Source: Sulfurospirillum diekertiae
Lineage (GTDB): Bacteria > Campylobacterota > Campylobacteria > Campylobacterales > Sulfurospirillaceae
Direction: 5' to 3'
DNA: 64,000 nt
Assembly (NCBI RefSeq): GCF_011769985.2
Contig: NZ_CP039734.2
Coordinates: 930,001 to 994,000 of the forward strand
Position numbers and translations under genes: made by a program. Numbering within the stretch: the stretch's first letter is position 1; each line of letters starts with the position of its first letter. Positions 35,135 through 45,442 of this stretch are shown piece after piece. The notes under the pieces are model-generated. The model did not search any database and was not told the origin of the DNA. It saw only the letters and a program-made list of their open reading frames with translations.

Positions 35135-37073
35135 CAAAACTCCTCGTGACTCTGGCATATATGCGTGCCGTAGCTATATTGCTTTCGACAATTTTAACTT
35201 CAATGCGTTGCAGTAAATGTACATCGTTGTCAAGCAAAAAGATGCGCGCACCTTTGAGGTCATCATTTAACTTTGCAATCGGATTTTGTTCGGTTTCGAC
35301 GACAATCGCTTTGAAATTATCGCCTACATGTAAAGCCATATAGCGTGCAAATTTACGATCCATATAATCCCATGCCACTTTATCACTCTCTCGCTCTAGT
35401 GCGCTTATTTGCTCACATAGGGGCGCAATATCTTTGAGCAAAAAGGTCAGTTTCTTTTCATCCTTTGAGAGTTTTGCTTTTAAAAGACGGTGCAGTGTTA
35501 AGTCGCTGTAACGACGAATCGGAGAAGTAAAGTGGGTATAGATGTCAAACCCAAGTCCAAAATGCCCTTTATTTTCAGGTTCGTAAATGGCCTTTTTTTG
35601 GCTTTTAATGATGAGTTTGTCAACCTCTTCACGAAGTCCTAGTGCATCTGCTTTCGCTTGAATCCCTTGAATCATTTTGGGCAGATCAGCACTAAGCTTT
35701 GCATTGATACCAATGAGTGCAAGGTCATTTAAAAGCATCTCCATACGCTCATAGGAAGGGCTTTCATGGGTTCTAAACATGCCAAAGCCTATCTTCTTTG
35801 CAGCTGCTTTATTGGCAAGGAGCATACAGTCTTCAATGAGCCCATGTGAAGGGGTCTCTTCTTCTATAGTAGTTGAAACGAGATTTTGCTGTTCATCCAC
35901 TCTCATGCGAACTTCTGAAGAGCGAAATGAAAAGGCGTTTTCAAGTCTTATATCACGTAATTTTTGTGTAAGTGTATGTAACGGTAAAAGATACTTTAAG
36001 ATCGTTTGATCGGCAGCGTCCGCATCGTTGGTTTTACCTTGCAAGAAAAGGTCTATTTTCTCGTATGTATAGCGCTTTGTTGAGTGAATAATACTCTCGA
36101 ATAGTTCTTCTTTTAGGGGTTTACATGTAATTGGATCGAGAGCAATTTTAAAGGTGTACGCAAGACGATCCACATTGGGTTTTAAAGAGCAGATATTTTC
36201 ACTTAAAGCACGAGGAAGCATGGGAATGGACTTGTGCGGAAAGTAGATCGAAAAACCACGTTCAATGGCTTCTTTGTCGATGGCACCCATGGCATAAACA
36301 TATTCGCTGACATCGGCAATAGCCACATAAAGTGTGTGTTGATCCACATCAAAATAGATGGCATCATCAAAGTCTTTGGCATCGACGGGGTCGATGGTAC
36401 AAAAGGGCAAAGCGGTGAGATCAACACGGTTGGGATAGTAGGCTTTATCCACAAAATCACCATGACTTTTAGCTTCGGTTTCAGCTTCTTTGGTAAAAAA
36501 CTCTTTTTTATCAAACAGAGCTAAAGAGATTTTTTCATCGACCAGTGGATCATCAAGTGTTCCTAAGATTTCTTCGATGGCATTGGTGATATTATCGATT
36601 TTTAAAATGCTTCCAAGCGGAAGTTGCTTGAGTGATTTTTGGCTGGCAGTGATCTCAAATATAGATTCATTTTTGACATTAACACCAACCACTTTGCCTT
36701 TGCTCATTTTGGTGTAAACAATGCTTTTCGCAAAAGCGCGTTGGGCGATGTAGACCACAACAGCCTTCGCTCGACCACCTCGTTTATTGGTGATACGTTT
36801 GGCAATCACCAAATCGCCACGCATGGCACCATGCAATCCCGAAGCTTCAATAATAAGGTCTTTGGAACGCGTGGGTTCTAGTGAACTTAAATAGCCTGTT
36901 CCACTAAAAGAAACGTCCATTTTTCCCACAATATGGGAAGGTTCAAGGATGTAAAGATCATTTTTTGCGATAAGAGCCCGCAGTTGGATGAGTGTTTGAA
37001 AATGAGGCAGAAAAGGAGCTGGCACATCTTTTTGTGCCACCCCCTCTTTAAGGCTGAGAAGAAAGTTTTTCAC
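35127..37073 (-). CDS. rnr: RNase R/II-family exoribonuclease
   Basis: 3'-to-5' exoribonuclease of the RNB family that degrades mRNA and structured RNA. The RNB catalytic core starts near residue 217 with FCTIDPVDAKDFDDAIYFD, which holds the metal-binding aspartates. HFTSPIRRYSDLTLHRLL is near 520, and a C-terminal S1-like region follows. At 648 residues it is shorter than E. coli RNase R (813) but usual for this phylum. The start is GTG, overlapping the HDOD stop. A near copy of the 12-mer at 36120 encodes ITCKP, and another at 35323 encodes LHVG. Confidence 0.93.
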   Translation of the reverse strand: MKNFLLSLKEGVAQKDVPAPFLPHFQTLIQLRALIAKNDLYILEPSHIVGKMDVSFSGTGYLSSLEPTRSKDLIIEASGLHGAMRGDLVIAKRITNKRGGRAKAVVVYIAQRAFAKSIVYTKMSKGKVVGVNVKNESIFEITASQKSLKQLPLGSILKIDNITNAIEEILGTLDDPLVDEKISLALFDKKEFFTKEAETEAKSHGDFVDKAYYPNRVDLTALPFCTIDPVDAKDFDDAIYFDVDQHTLYVAIADVSEYVYAMGAIDKEAIERGFSIYFPHKSIPMLPRALSENICSLKPNVDRLAYTFKIALDPITCKPLKEELFESIIHSTKRYTYEKIDLFLQGKTNDADAADQTILKYLLPLHTLTQKLRDIRLENAFSFRSSEVRMRVDEQQNLVSTTIEEETPSHGLIEDCMLLANKAAAKKIGFGMFRTHESPSYERMEMLLNDLALIGINAKLSADLPKMIQGIQAKADALGLREEVDKLIIKSQKKAIYEPENKGHFGLGFDIYTHFTSPIRRYSDLTLHRLLKAKLSKDEKKLTFLLKDIAPLCEQISALERESDKVAWDYMDRKFARYMALHVGDNFKAIVVETEQNPIAKLNDDLKGARIFLLDNDVHLLQRIEVKIVESNIATARIYARVTRSFDV

Positions 37074-37882
37074 TGTTTAAATTGCTCTACGGTTTGTAAA
37101 AATGGTTCTGGCGTTAATCCGTATGCGTCAAACATTTTAAGGGAACGATGGATGGAAATATCGTCAAGCTGTCCGAAGATATTAATACTGTTTCTTACGA
37201 CACTCAATGCCGCTGAAAAAGCCCTGATATGTTCTTGTGCTTTGGCTGGGTCGTTTGAAAATTTGATGGATTCTACGAGTTCACTCTCTAAATTCCACTG
37301 TTCAAAAATTTTCGCAGTAATCTCTTCATTGCAAAAACCTACATACTCTTTTTCAAGGGCAGAGAGTTCATCGGGTGTTTTGATTGTAGAAAGAGCCGTT
37401 TTAAACGCAGCATCTTTCCCTTGTTCTATGAGTTCATGTGCAATGATGATTTTGCCAACTTCCATCATAAAAGAGGCAGGTTGAAGGACATCAAGCATCG
37501 CTTTATTGACTTTTGAGTACCACTTAAACATGAAGGTGCTTTGCAGTGTGCTAATTTCCAAAAAGGTTGCGTTGGTTAGGTGGTATGGGGCAAGATCGAT
37601 TTTGATATTTTGTTTAATAGCACTTGAAAGTGCAAAACCGCGCACGGTTGCCATGCCAAAAAGTGATACCGCATGCGCAATATTTTTGATTTCCCTGCTA
37701 AAGCCATAAAGAGGTGAATTTGATGATTTTAAGATATTGGCAGTCAGCATTGGATCGCTCTCAACCACTTTGACAAGATCGGCTAATGAGCTGTTTTTAT
37801 CGACACATATACGCTGTATTTTTAAAACAGTATCATCCAGTGGCGGAAGCGCTTTAACTTTTTTTAAAATATTTTCGTCCAT
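37070..37882 (-). CDS. HDOD-domain signalling protein
   Basis: A 270-residue protein that is essentially one HDOD domain, the HD-related output domain without metal-binding residues. LPPLDDTVLKIQRICVDKN and VESDPMLTANILKSSNSP are the characteristic opening, and NIAHAVSLFGMATVRGFAL follows near residue 68. HDOD proteins act in signalling linked to motility, adhesion or stress, with no known catalytic activity. It is cotranscribed with rnr through a four-base GTGA overlap, which suggests a link to RNA turnover, but that is inference. Confidence 0.88.
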   Translation of the reverse strand: MDENILKKVKALPPLDDTVLKIQRICVDKNSSLADLVKVVESDPMLTANILKSSNSPLYGFSREIKNIAHAVSLFGMATVRGFALSSAIKQNIKIDLAPYHLTNATFLEISTLQSTFMFKWYSKVNKAMLDVLQPASFMMEVGKIIIAHELIEQGKDAAFKTALSTIKTPDELSALEKEYVGFCNEEITAKIFEQWNLESELVESIKFSNDPAKAQEHIRAFSAALSVVRNSINIFGQLDDISIHRSLKMFDAYGLTPEPFLQTVEQFKQ

Positions 37883-37951
37883 AAGTGATTCCTAGTGATT
37901 TGTTTATCTCCAAATTCTATCTCGTGTTGGTTTATAGTTTCCTTTTGTGCT

Positions 37952-37963
37952 TTTACATGTAAA
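37952..37963. repeat. TTTACATGTAAA palindrome upstream of ilvC
   Basis: Exact copy in the divergent gap between the HDOD gene and ilvC. A near copy, ATTACATGTAAG (38002-38013), lies 50 bp downstream and its tail contributes the ilvC ribosome binding site. Confidence 0.95.
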
Positions 37964-37983
37964 GTTTTTAAGTAACTATTCTG

Positions 37984-37989
37984 TAAAAT
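37984..37989 (+). promoter_or_regulatory. Probable -10 box of the ilvC promoter
   Basis: TGTAAAAT gives a TG-extended -10 box (TAAAAT) 33 bp before the ilvC start, between two copies of the 12-mer at 37952 and 38002. No clear -35 box is present, which is common in this phylum. Confidence 0.5.
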
Positions 37990-38019
37990 ACGGCATTTAA
38001 TATTACATGTAAGGATTGA

Positions 38020-39045
<1,026 letters not shown>

Positions 39046-39056
39046 TCCATTATTTT

Positions 39057-39109
39057 ACCAGTAAAAACTGGTGCATTTTGATGTCATAGGAGCTTTGCTT
39101 CTGTGACAT
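39057..39109 (+). other. Tandem hairpins between ilvC and minD
   Basis: The first is ACCAGT-AAAA-ACTGGT (39057-39072). The second is a 13-bp stem with two G-U pairs and a TTT loop (39081-39093, 39097-39109), whose apical GCTTTGC matches stem 3 of the structured element. Neither has a T tract, so attenuation or processing is as likely as termination. It may be a partial copy of the element. Confidence 0.5.
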
Positions 39110-39134
39110 TATGAATTTAAAAAAAAGAGGTTAT

Positions 39135-39944
39135 ATGGGCATTGTTATCACCGTGACGTCTGGTAAGGGTGGTGTTGGTAAATCAACCACCACAGCAAAC
39201 CTAGCCGTTGGACTTGCAAATTTAGGCAAAAAAGTTGTTGCGATTGACTTTGACATAGGTTTGAGAAACCTTGATATGATTTTGGGTCTTGAAAACCGCA
39301 TCGTTTATGATGTGGTTGATGTCATGGAAGGTCGTTGTAATCTTGCGCAAGCTTTGATTAACGATAAAAAGTCTAAAACACTCTATTTTTTACCTGCGAG
39401 TCAAACCAAAGATAAAGATATTTTGAATAAAGATAAAGTCAAAGCGTTGATTGAAAATCTCAAAGAGAGTTTTGACATCGTGATGATCGACTCACCAGCA
39501 GGTATTGAAAGTGGATTTGAACACTCTATTTTCCTAGCAGATCGTGCACTCATTGTCTCAACACCTGATGTCAGCTCTGTACGTGATGCGGATCGTGTCA
39601 TTGGAATCATTGATGCCAAAAGTGAACGTGCCAAAAATGGTATGGAAGTTGAAAAACACATCATTATTAACCGTATCAAACCTGAGATGGTGGATGCTGG
39701 CAATATGTTGAGTGTAGAAGATGTTTTAAGCATTTTAGCACTGCCTCTTATTGGTATTGTTCCTGATGATGAGGACATTATTACTTCTACCAACACAGGC
39801 TCACCTATCGTCAATAAAGACAAATCCCTCTCAGCCGAAGCCTATCGCCGAATTGCTCGACGTATTTTAGGTGAAGAGGTTGAGTTCTTAGATATCCGAG
39901 CTAAGAAAGGACTTATGGCAACCCTTAAAGGAATTTTCAAATGA
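39135..39944 (+). CDS. minD: Septum site-determining ATPase MinD
   Basis: Membrane-associated ATPase that works with MinE to place the division septum. I place the start at the ATG at 39135 (269 residues), with AGAGG five bases upstream; an ATG at 39111 would add eight residues. [17 protein letters not shown] is the deviant Walker A motif, and the amphipathic membrane anchor [14 protein letters not shown] closes the protein. It overlaps minE by four bases. Confidence 0.97.
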   Translation: MGIVITVTSGKGGVGKSTTTANLAVGLANLGKKVVAIDFDIGLRNLDMILGLENRIVYDVVDVMEGRCNLAQALINDKKSKTLYFLPASQTKDKDILNKDKVKALIENLKESFDIVMIDSPAGIESGFEHSIFLADRALIVSTPDVSSVRDADRVIGIIDAKSERAKNGMEVEKHIIINRIKPEMVDAGNMLSVEDVLSILALPLIGIVPDDEDIITSTNTGSPIVNKDKSLSAEAYRRIARRILGEEVEFLDIRAKKGLMATLKGIFK

Positions 39945-40180
39945 GTTTGTTTGATAGTTTCTTTGGACGCAATAAACCTACAGCAGATGTGGCAAAAAAC
40001 CGCCTAAAAATTATGCTTGCTCATGAGAGAGCCAGTTGTAAATTGCCGTATATGGACGATTTACGCAATGATCTTATTGCGGTTATTCGCAAGTATACTA
40101 ACGTAGAAGATGTAAAGATTACCTCTCAAACGAATCAAAATATTGAGTTATTAGAAGTTGAAGTCATTCTTGGAAAGTAA
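39941..40180 (+). CDS. minE: Cell division topological specificity factor MinE
   Basis: A 79-residue partner of MinD. The N-terminal amphipathic segment and anti-MinCD region ([20 protein letters not shown]) precede the topological specificity domain. ATGA overlap couples it to minD. No minC is present in this window, although MinC could be encoded elsewhere. Confidence 0.95.
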   Translation: MSLFDSFFGRNKPTADVAKNRLKIMLAHERASCKLPYMDDLRNDLIAVIRKYTNVEDVKITSQTNQNIELLEVEVILGK

Positions 40181-40188
40181 GTTTATTC

Positions 40189-41331
40189 ATGGTAAAAAAA
40201 ATTAACGAAAATAAAAATACACAAGAGGGCACACCTCTTCGTGAGATAAAGTCGGGTCAACTCAGAAAATACAGTTTGCTTATAATGCTTGTTTTAACAC
40301 TTATGTTAACGGCTTTTGGTGTCTATATCTATATGACAACCTCGTACGAACATTATTATAAAACAGCTCAAAAAGAGCATGAGACATCCAGCGAAGAGTT
40401 AATGCATAAGATGAAGCAGATGTTGGATGATGAAAAAGCGCGACAGTCTGAACTGCCTACGCCACCAAACCCTGTTGAAACAAATGTTACAGAACAAAAT
40501 CAAACGCAAATGCAGCAACCAACTGAAAAATCTGTTGATAGTAATGAAACAAATGCTACCATGGTTGCTCATGAAAATGAAAGTAAAAGGCAAGAACTCT
40601 CTGAAGTTCATGATTATGAACGTAGCCTCAAAGAGAGTGGCAAACCTGCACGCCCTAATGAAGTCATTCGCAAGAAATATCCTGAGGGAACAACACCAAG
40701 ACTTGCCATTATCATTGATGATGTCTCTTTTGCTTGGCAAACACGTTCCATTAAAGAGATTCCTTACAAAGTGACACCTTCCTTTTTCCCACCAACAAAA
40801 GGACACCCAGATACGGTGCGCTTGTCTCATGATTTTGAGTTCAGAATGATTCACCTTCCAATGGAATCAAAAAACTACTCTTCACCTGAGCCTGACACTT
40901 TGAATGCTGTTGATTCTACTGAGGTTATTGAAAAGCGAATTAAACGTATTAAAGAGTGGTTCCCTGAAATTATTTATTACAATAATCACACGGGTGGATC
41001 TTTTACGGCAGATTATAACGCTATGGATCGTTTGGTTAAAGTGATGAAAGAAAATGGTCTTATTTTTGTTGATAGTCGAACCGCTGGAAATTCGAAAGCG
41101 CCTGAAATTACCAAAAAGTACAACATGTTTCTTTTCTCCCGCGATGTCTTTTTAGATAATTCTCTCGATAAAAATTTGATTCGCACACAATTAAAAGAAG
41201 CCGTTGCTAAAGCAAAAAAACATGGCTATGCGATTGCTATTGGGCATCCACATAAAAATACTCTAGAGGTATTAAAAGAGTCTCAAGATCTTTTAGAAGG
41301 TGTGGACATGGTTTATCTCAAGGATTTATAA
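40189..41331 (+). CDS. Divergent polysaccharide deacetylase-like protein
   Basis: A 380-residue protein with one N-terminal transmembrane anchor (about 26-49), a charged low-complexity linker rich in Gln, Glu and Asn (about 60-150), and a C-terminal divergent polysaccharide deacetylase (YibQ-type) domain. Landmarks are LAIIIDDVSFAWQTR, YYNNHTGGSFTAD and FVDSRTAGNSKAPE. It probably acts in the periplasm on cell-wall or surface polysaccharide, but these proteins lack proven activity. It lies between minE and dprA and is one base from dprA, so it is translated with it. Confidence 0.85.
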   Translation: MVKKINENKNTQEGTPLREIKSGQLRKYSLLIMLVLTLMLTAFGVYIYMTTSYEHYYKTAQKEHETSSEELMHKMKQMLDDEKARQSELPTPPNPVETNVTEQNQTQMQQPTEKSVDSNETNATMVAHENESKRQELSEVHDYERSLKESGKPARPNEVIRKKYPEGTTPRLAIIIDDVSFAWQTRSIKEIPYKVTPSFFPPTKGHPDTVRLSHDFEFRMIHLPMESKNYSSPEPDTLNAVDSTEVIEKRIKRIKEWFPEIIYYNNHTGGSFTADYNAMDRLVKVMKENGLIFVDSRTAGNSKAPEITKKYNMFLFSRDVFLDNSLDKNLIRTQLKEAVAKAKKHGYAIAIGHPHKNTLEVLKESQDLLEGVDMVYLKDL

Positions 41332-42101
41332 TGATCCAAACCATAGACTTTCATATCCCCGAATTGGAGTGTATGAAGGTCTATCCCAAACTGCTTTATT
41401 ATCTTGGTAATTCGAATCTTCTGACGCGCCCTAAAATCTCTATTGTCGGCACACGACACCCCATAACATACACAAAAATATTGACAGCAGAATTGGCTCA
41501 CAAACTCTCTTTGGCAGGGGTCTGTATTGTCAGTGGTGGCGCACAAGGGGTTGATGGTATTTCCCATCAGTCAGCGGGCATTTCCAATACCATCATGGTG
41601 GCAGGAACAGGGCTTGATATTCGCTATCCCTCTTTACATGTAAAGCTGATTGAAGGCATTGAAAAAGAGGGGTTGGTACTGAGCCAATTTGAAGCAGGAC
41701 AGCCTTCTCTTAAATGGAATTTTCCATTGCGTAACGAATTGGTAGTTGCTTTGGGCGAAGCACTGATTGTGACACAAGCTGATCTGAAAAGTGGAACGAT
41801 GCACAGCATTGAATTTGCGCTCAAAATGCAAAAGCCGATCTATGTACTGCCGCATCGTTTAGGGGAGAGTGAAGGTACTAACTGGCTTCTCTCCAAGGGA
41901 TTAGCCACACCACTGTATGACATCGATGCGTTTGTTGCCCATTTTGGTCATGTGGATATACCTAGCAAAGATGATTTTTTGATCTACTGTGACACACATC
42001 CTCTTTACCTTGAAGCAGTGGCAACATTTCCACAAAAAGTATTTGAATATGAATGTTTGGGTAAAATTGCAGTTGAAAATGGACGCATTAAATGCGTATA
42101 A
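41331..42101 (+). CDS. dprA: DNA-processing protein DprA
   Basis: Loads RecA on incoming single-stranded DNA during natural transformation. The 256-residue protein has the Rossmann-like core with VSGGAQGVDGISHQSAG near residues 64-80 and GTGLDIRYPS near 92. It lacks the extra C-terminal winged helix of many DprA proteins. An exact 12-mer (41633) encodes LHVK in SLHVKLIE. Its presence is relevant because the 12-mer has some properties of a DNA uptake sequence. Confidence 0.94.
   Translation: MIQTIDFHIPELECMKVYPKLLYYLGNSNLLTRPKISIVGTRHPITYTKILTAELAHKLSLAGVCIVSGGAQGVDGISHQSAGISNTIMVAGTGLDIRYPSLHVKLIEGIEKEGLVLSQFEAGQPSLKWNFPLRNELVVALGEALIVTQADLKSGTMHSIEFALKMQKPIYVLPHRLGESEGTNWLLSKGLATPLYDIDAFVAHFGHVDIPSKDDFLIYCDTHPLYLEAVATFPQKVFEYECLGKIAVENGRIKCV
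41633..41644. repeat. TTTACATGTAAA palindrome inside dprA
   Basis: Exact copy within CTTTACATGTAAAG, read as LHVK in the competence gene dprA. Confidence 0.95.
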
Positions 42102-42110
42102 AGGAAACAG

Positions 42111-42914
42111 ATGGGTTTTGAGTGGATTATTGCTTTTTTAGTCTTGGGATTAGTCGTTGGCTTTATGGCGGGATTACTTGGTATTGGTGGTGGTGGAATA
42201 ATGGTACCCGTCTTAACAAGCATTTTTCTCGCACAAGGTGTTCCCGTTGAACAAGTTGTCCACATGGCACTTGGAACCTCAATGGCTTCTATTGTTTTCA
42301 CATCCTTTGCGAGCATGAGGGCACACCACAAAAAAGGTGCGGTGATGTGGAATGTCGTGAAATACATGGCAGGAGGTGTCGTCATTGGTACATTTGCGGC
42401 AACCTTTTTAGCGACTTATATGAAATCAGTGCAACTTGCCATCTTCTTTGCGATCTTTATGGCCTATGTTTCCATTCAAATGGCGATCGATAAAAAACCC
42501 AAACCGAGTCGTGAGCTTTCAACGCCACCATCGCTTTTTGGGGTAGGTTCATTGATTGGCATTGTCTCTGCGTTGGTTTCTATCGGTGGAGGTTCTCTTA
42601 CCGTGCCGTATCTTGTTTGGCAAAATGTGGATCTTAAAAAAGCAATAGCCACATCTGCTGCCATTGGGTTTCCTTTGTCTATTGCAGGCACTGCTGGCTA
42701 TATTGTCAATGGACTGATGCACGCAGAAGGAGGTGCTGATATGATGTTAGGGTTTGTGTATCTCCCTGGCGTTGTCCTTATCTCCATTGTGAGCTATTTT
42801 ACGGCTCCTTTAGGTGCTAAAATGGCGCATACACTTCCTGTGGGCAAGCTCAAAAAAATTTTTGCATTGCTTTTAATGACACTCAGCATTAAAATGCTGA
42901 CATCAGTCCTTTAG
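42111..42914 (+). CDS. TSUP-family transporter (TauE/SafE type)
   Basis: A 267-residue inner-membrane protein with about eight transmembrane segments in two homologous halves. Each half has a glycine-rich signature: GLLGIGGGGIMVPVLTS near residue 22 and SALVSIGGGSLTVPYLVW near 153. TSUP members export sulfite, sulfoacetate or organosulfonates, or import thiosulfate; the substrate here is unknown. It is in line with dprA and the YbaK gene. Confidence 0.9.
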   Translation: MGFEWIIAFLVLGLVVGFMAGLLGIGGGGIMVPVLTSIFLAQGVPVEQVVHMALGTSMASIVFTSFASMRAHHKKGAVMWNVVKYMAGGVVIGTFAATFLATYMKSVQLAIFFAIFMAYVSIQMAIDKKPKPSRELSTPPSLFGVGSLIGIVSALVSIGGGSLTVPYLVWQNVDLKKAIATSAAIGFPLSIAGTAGYIVNGLMHAEGGADMMLGFVYLPGVVLISIVSYFTAPLGAKMAHTLPVGKLKKIFALLLMTLSIKMLTSVL

Positions 42915-42917
42915 TTC

Positions 42918-42929
42918 TTTACATGTAAA
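42918..42929. repeat. TTTACATGTAAA palindrome between TSUP and YbaK genes
   Basis: Exact copy four bases after the transporter stop codon and ten before the next start codon. Confidence 0.95.
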
Positions 42930-42938
42930 AGCGTTAAG

Positions 42939-43406
42939 ATGGCGATAGAAAAAGTTAAAGCTTATTTTAAAACGTTTGATATGGAAGAGCAAGTGATTGA
43001 GTTTGCAGTTTCCAGCGCAACCGTTGAACTTGCCGCTGCTGCATTAGCATGCGCACCAGAGCGCATTGCTAAAAGCCTTACTTTTTATGGGGAAGAGAGT
43101 GCTATACTGATTGTAACAGCAGGTGATGCTAAAGTCGATAATCAAAAGTTTAAAGAGCATTTTAACATGAAAGCTAAAATGTTGAAAGTAGAAGATGTAG
43201 AGCCACTTATCGGACATGCCATTGGTGGTGTCTGTCCGTTTGGGGTCAATACTCATGTGCATATCTATTTGGACATTTCGCTCAAGCGCTTTGATGTGGT
43301 CTACCCAGCAGCAGGAAGTGCCAATAGCGCGATTGCTTTAGATTTAAAGTCATTAGAGGTTCATTCTAAAGCGTTAGGTTGGGTAGATGTTTGTAAAAAC
43401 TGGTAA
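42939..43406 (+). CDS. YbaK/ProX-like aminoacyl-tRNA deacylase
   Basis: A 155-residue single-domain YbaK/prolyl-tRNA editing family protein. These hydrolyse mischarged tRNA such as Cys-tRNA(Pro) or Ala-tRNA(Pro). Family marks are APERIAKSLTFYG near residues 40-52, where the lysine is conserved, and IGHAIGGVCPFGVN near 92. No synthetase is nearby. The start ATG has only a weak ribosome binding site; the 12-mer lies just upstream. Confidence 0.9.
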   Translation: MAIEKVKAYFKTFDMEEQVIEFAVSSATVELAAAALACAPERIAKSLTFYGEESAILIVTAGDAKVDNQKFKEHFNMKAKMLKVEDVEPLIGHAIGGVCPFGVNTHVHIYLDISLKRFDVVYPAAGSANSAIALDLKSLEVHSKALGWVDVCKNW

Positions 43407-43412
43407 GACTCG

Positions 43413-43424
43413 TTTACATGTAAA
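43413..43424. repeat. TTTACATGTAAA palindrome before the exported-protein gene
   Basis: Exact copy between the YbaK gene and the next gene. Its tail runs into AAAGAGGAA, the ribosome binding site of the following gene. Confidence 0.95.
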
Positions 43425-43436
43425 GAGGAATATATA

Positions 43437-43961
43437 ATGCAAAAAGTTTTTTTAACGATATTTTTGATTCCATCATTACTTGTGTGTGCAAGCAATCTTT
43501 TTGACGAAAACCAGCCTCTTGTGGCTGTAAGTAGCTGTATGGAACGTATTGAAATTAAAAATAGCCATACTCCTGTTGATCTGTTTAAATCAAGCGCTAA
43601 ATGTATTGAGGAAGAAAAATACCCGCAAGCTGTTGAGCTTTACTTGGTGGCTACAGCGTATGGTTATTTTGATAGCGCACGTGTGGTGGACAAAAGCACA
43701 CGTCAATCCTTAGATACGCTCAAAACTGAAATTTTTGGACCACTGGATGCTACCAAACGTAATCAGTTTGCAGAAGCTTTGCGTGCAAGGTTGGATGATA
43801 TGAAATCAAGCTGTAATTTCCTTGAAAAGCTAGGAAAGCCAACTTATTATCCAAAATATTTGGTCGAAAATGGTGTGACGCGTGGCGATGGACTCATTCT
43901 TAATTACGATGCGAAGGCCTTGTGGGATGATACACGGTTTGAGTATTTGAAATGCCCGTAA
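43437..43961 (+). CDS. Exported protein of unknown function
   Basis: A 174-residue protein with a signal peptide over about residues 1-18. Three conserved-looking cysteines follow (SSCMER, SAKCIEE, SSCNFLE), and a helical segment (KYPQAVELYLVATAYG) resembles a single TPR unit. I do not recognise a family. AAAGAGGAA precedes the start, and the 12-mer at 43413 overlaps it. It is convergent with sdaA; a short imperfect inverted repeat including a near copy of the 12-mer (43968-43979) separates them. Confidence 0.8.
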   Translation: MQKVFLTIFLIPSLLVCASNLFDENQPLVAVSSCMERIEIKNSHTPVDLFKSSAKCIEEEKYPQAVELYLVATAYGYFDSARVVDKSTRQSLDTLKTEIFGPLDATKRNQFAEALRARLDDMKSSCNFLEKLGKPTYYPKYLVENGVTRGDGLILNYDAKALWDDTRFEYLKCP

Positions 43962-43982
43962 ATTATCTTTACATGTAACACT

Positions 43983-45182
43983 TTAAAGATAGTGTTTCGC
44001 CAGACCTCCGAGCGAGGTCTCTTTGTAGTTGGTGTTCATATCTTTGCCTGTTTCGACCATCGTTTGAATAATCTCATCAAAACTGACTTTATGTGTTCCA
44101 TCGGTATAGGAAGTATATTCTGCCGCATCAACGGCACGAATCGCCGCTACGGCATTGCGCTCAATACAAGGCACTTGTACGTAGCCTGCTATGGGGTCGC
44201 ACGTCATACCAAGATGGTGTTCTAGTCCCATCTCTGCCGCGTAATCAATCTGCTGTAAATTGCCTCCAAAAAGATACGATGCCATGCCTGCTGCCATTGA
44301 ACACGCGACACCCACTTCACCTTGACAGCCCACTTCTGCGCCTGAAATGGAGCCATTAAATTTCACGATATTGCCCAAAAGTCCCGCCACAGCAAGGGCT
44401 CGTAAACAGTCGGTTTGATCTAACGTATAAAGCTCTTTGAGGTAACGAAGTACGGCAGGAACAACGCCACAGGCACCACATGTTGGGGCTGTGACGACAA
44501 TATTGCCTGAAGCATTCTCTTCACTGGTGGCGAGGGCATAGGCGAAAATGATGCCATGAGTACGTTTTTCTTCTTTGCGCGCTTTAGCAAAAAACATGGG
44601 AGCTTTTCTGGGGTATTGAAGAATTCCAGGTAAAACACCTGATTGTTTTAGCCCTCGATCAATCGTGGTTTGCATACTTTGCCACACTTCAGCAAGATAC
44701 TCCCAGATTGTTTCACCTTCGTAGGCTTCGACATATTGCCAAAGCTCTTTGTGCTCTTTTTCGCACCATTTTATAATCTCATTAAATGTTGTGAGTGGAT
44801 AAATGGAAGGCTCAGCAATAGGATTTTCTCCTGCTTCTTTGAGCGCACTACCACCTACACTGTAAACTTCCCAAGAGCCAAGCAGTTCTTGTTGTTCATT
44901 AAACGCTTCAAAAAACATGCCATTGGAGTGAAAGGGTTTGGTGATGTCGGGACGAAAGAGTATTTCAATACCAGAAGAGGCTAAAGCTTGGCGGAGTGCA
45001 TCATCGGTTAAGTGACCACGTCCCGTTGCCGCAAGCGAGCCAAAAAGAGTGGCACGGTATAAAGAAGCATTGGGAAAGCGTTTTTTGAAAAGTGTACCTG
45101 CGTTAAAAGGTCCCATCGTGTGGCTGGAAGAGGGTCCATGCCCAATACAGTAAAATGACCTAAGTGATTGCATGAGAGACAC
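43983..45182 (-). CDS. sdaA: Iron-sulfur L-serine dehydratase
   Basis: Deaminates L-serine to pyruvate with a [4Fe-4S] cluster. The 399 residues have the beta domain first (GHGPSSSHTMGPFNAG near 14-29) and the cluster-binding alpha domain second (PTCGACGVVPAV, TCDPIAGYVQVPCIERN). It is shorter than the 454-residue E. coli enzyme but keeps all three cluster cysteines. It opposes its neighbours and is divergent from ruvX across a 260-bp gap. Confidence 0.93.
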   Translation of the reverse strand: MSLMQSLRSFYCIGHGPSSSHTMGPFNAGTLFKKRFPNASLYRATLFGSLAATGRGHLTDDALRQALASSGIEILFRPDITKPFHSNGMFFEAFNEQQELLGSWEVYSVGGSALKEAGENPIAEPSIYPLTTFNEIIKWCEKEHKELWQYVEAYEGETIWEYLAEVWQSMQTTIDRGLKQSGVLPGILQYPRKAPMFFAKARKEEKRTHGIIFAYALATSEENASGNIVVTAPTCGACGVVPAVLRYLKELYTLDQTDCLRALAVAGLLGNIVKFNGSISGAEVGCQGEVGVACSMAAGMASYLFGGNLQQIDYAAEMGLEHHLGMTCDPIAGYVQVPCIERNAVAAIRAVDAAEYTSYTDGTHKVSFDEIIQTMVETGKDMNTNYKETSLGGLAKHYL

Positions 45183-45226
45183 CTTTTGCGACGAAAAATT
45201 GTGGTGGATTATAGCATAGAATATGC

Positions 45227-45238
45227 TTTACATGTAAA
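45227..45238. repeat. TTTACATGTAAA palindrome upstream of sdaA
   Basis: Exact copy within CTTTACATGTAAAG in the divergent sdaA-ruvX gap, 54 bp from element copy D. Confidence 0.95.
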
Positions 45239-45292
45239 GGCACAAAGAGCGCTTTAAATCAATCTTCGGTAGAATAAATTTATATGAGACTC

Positions 45293-45422
45293 CTTGCAAA
45301 ATTCATTTTGCAAGAAGAAAAAGCAGCGAAGGTGCGTGGGCTTTCTACCGAAGAAAACGCAGTGTTAACGTAGTCTTTAGAGTTTTGCTTTAAAGACGTG
45401 TAAAGAGTTCTGCAAGAACTCT
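45293..45422 (+). repeat. Structured intergenic element, copy D (longest)
   Basis: Occupies most of the gap before ruvX. Stem 1 is a perfect 10-bp stem CTTGCAAAAT/ATTTTGCAAG (45293-45302, 45305-45314). A further stem, TGCGT/ACGCA, follows. The line CAGTGTTAACGTAG matches copy A's CAGTG...GCGTAG. Stem 3 is GTCTTTAGAG-TTTTG-CTTTAAAGAC (45373-45397, one G-U pair). After linker GTGTAA comes stem 4, AGAGTTC-TGCAA-GAACTCT (45404-45422). Stems 1 and 4 differ from copy A in sequence but still pair, with similar loops. Confidence 0.75.
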
Positions 45423-45442
45423 ATTGAACTAAAGAGTACTAT

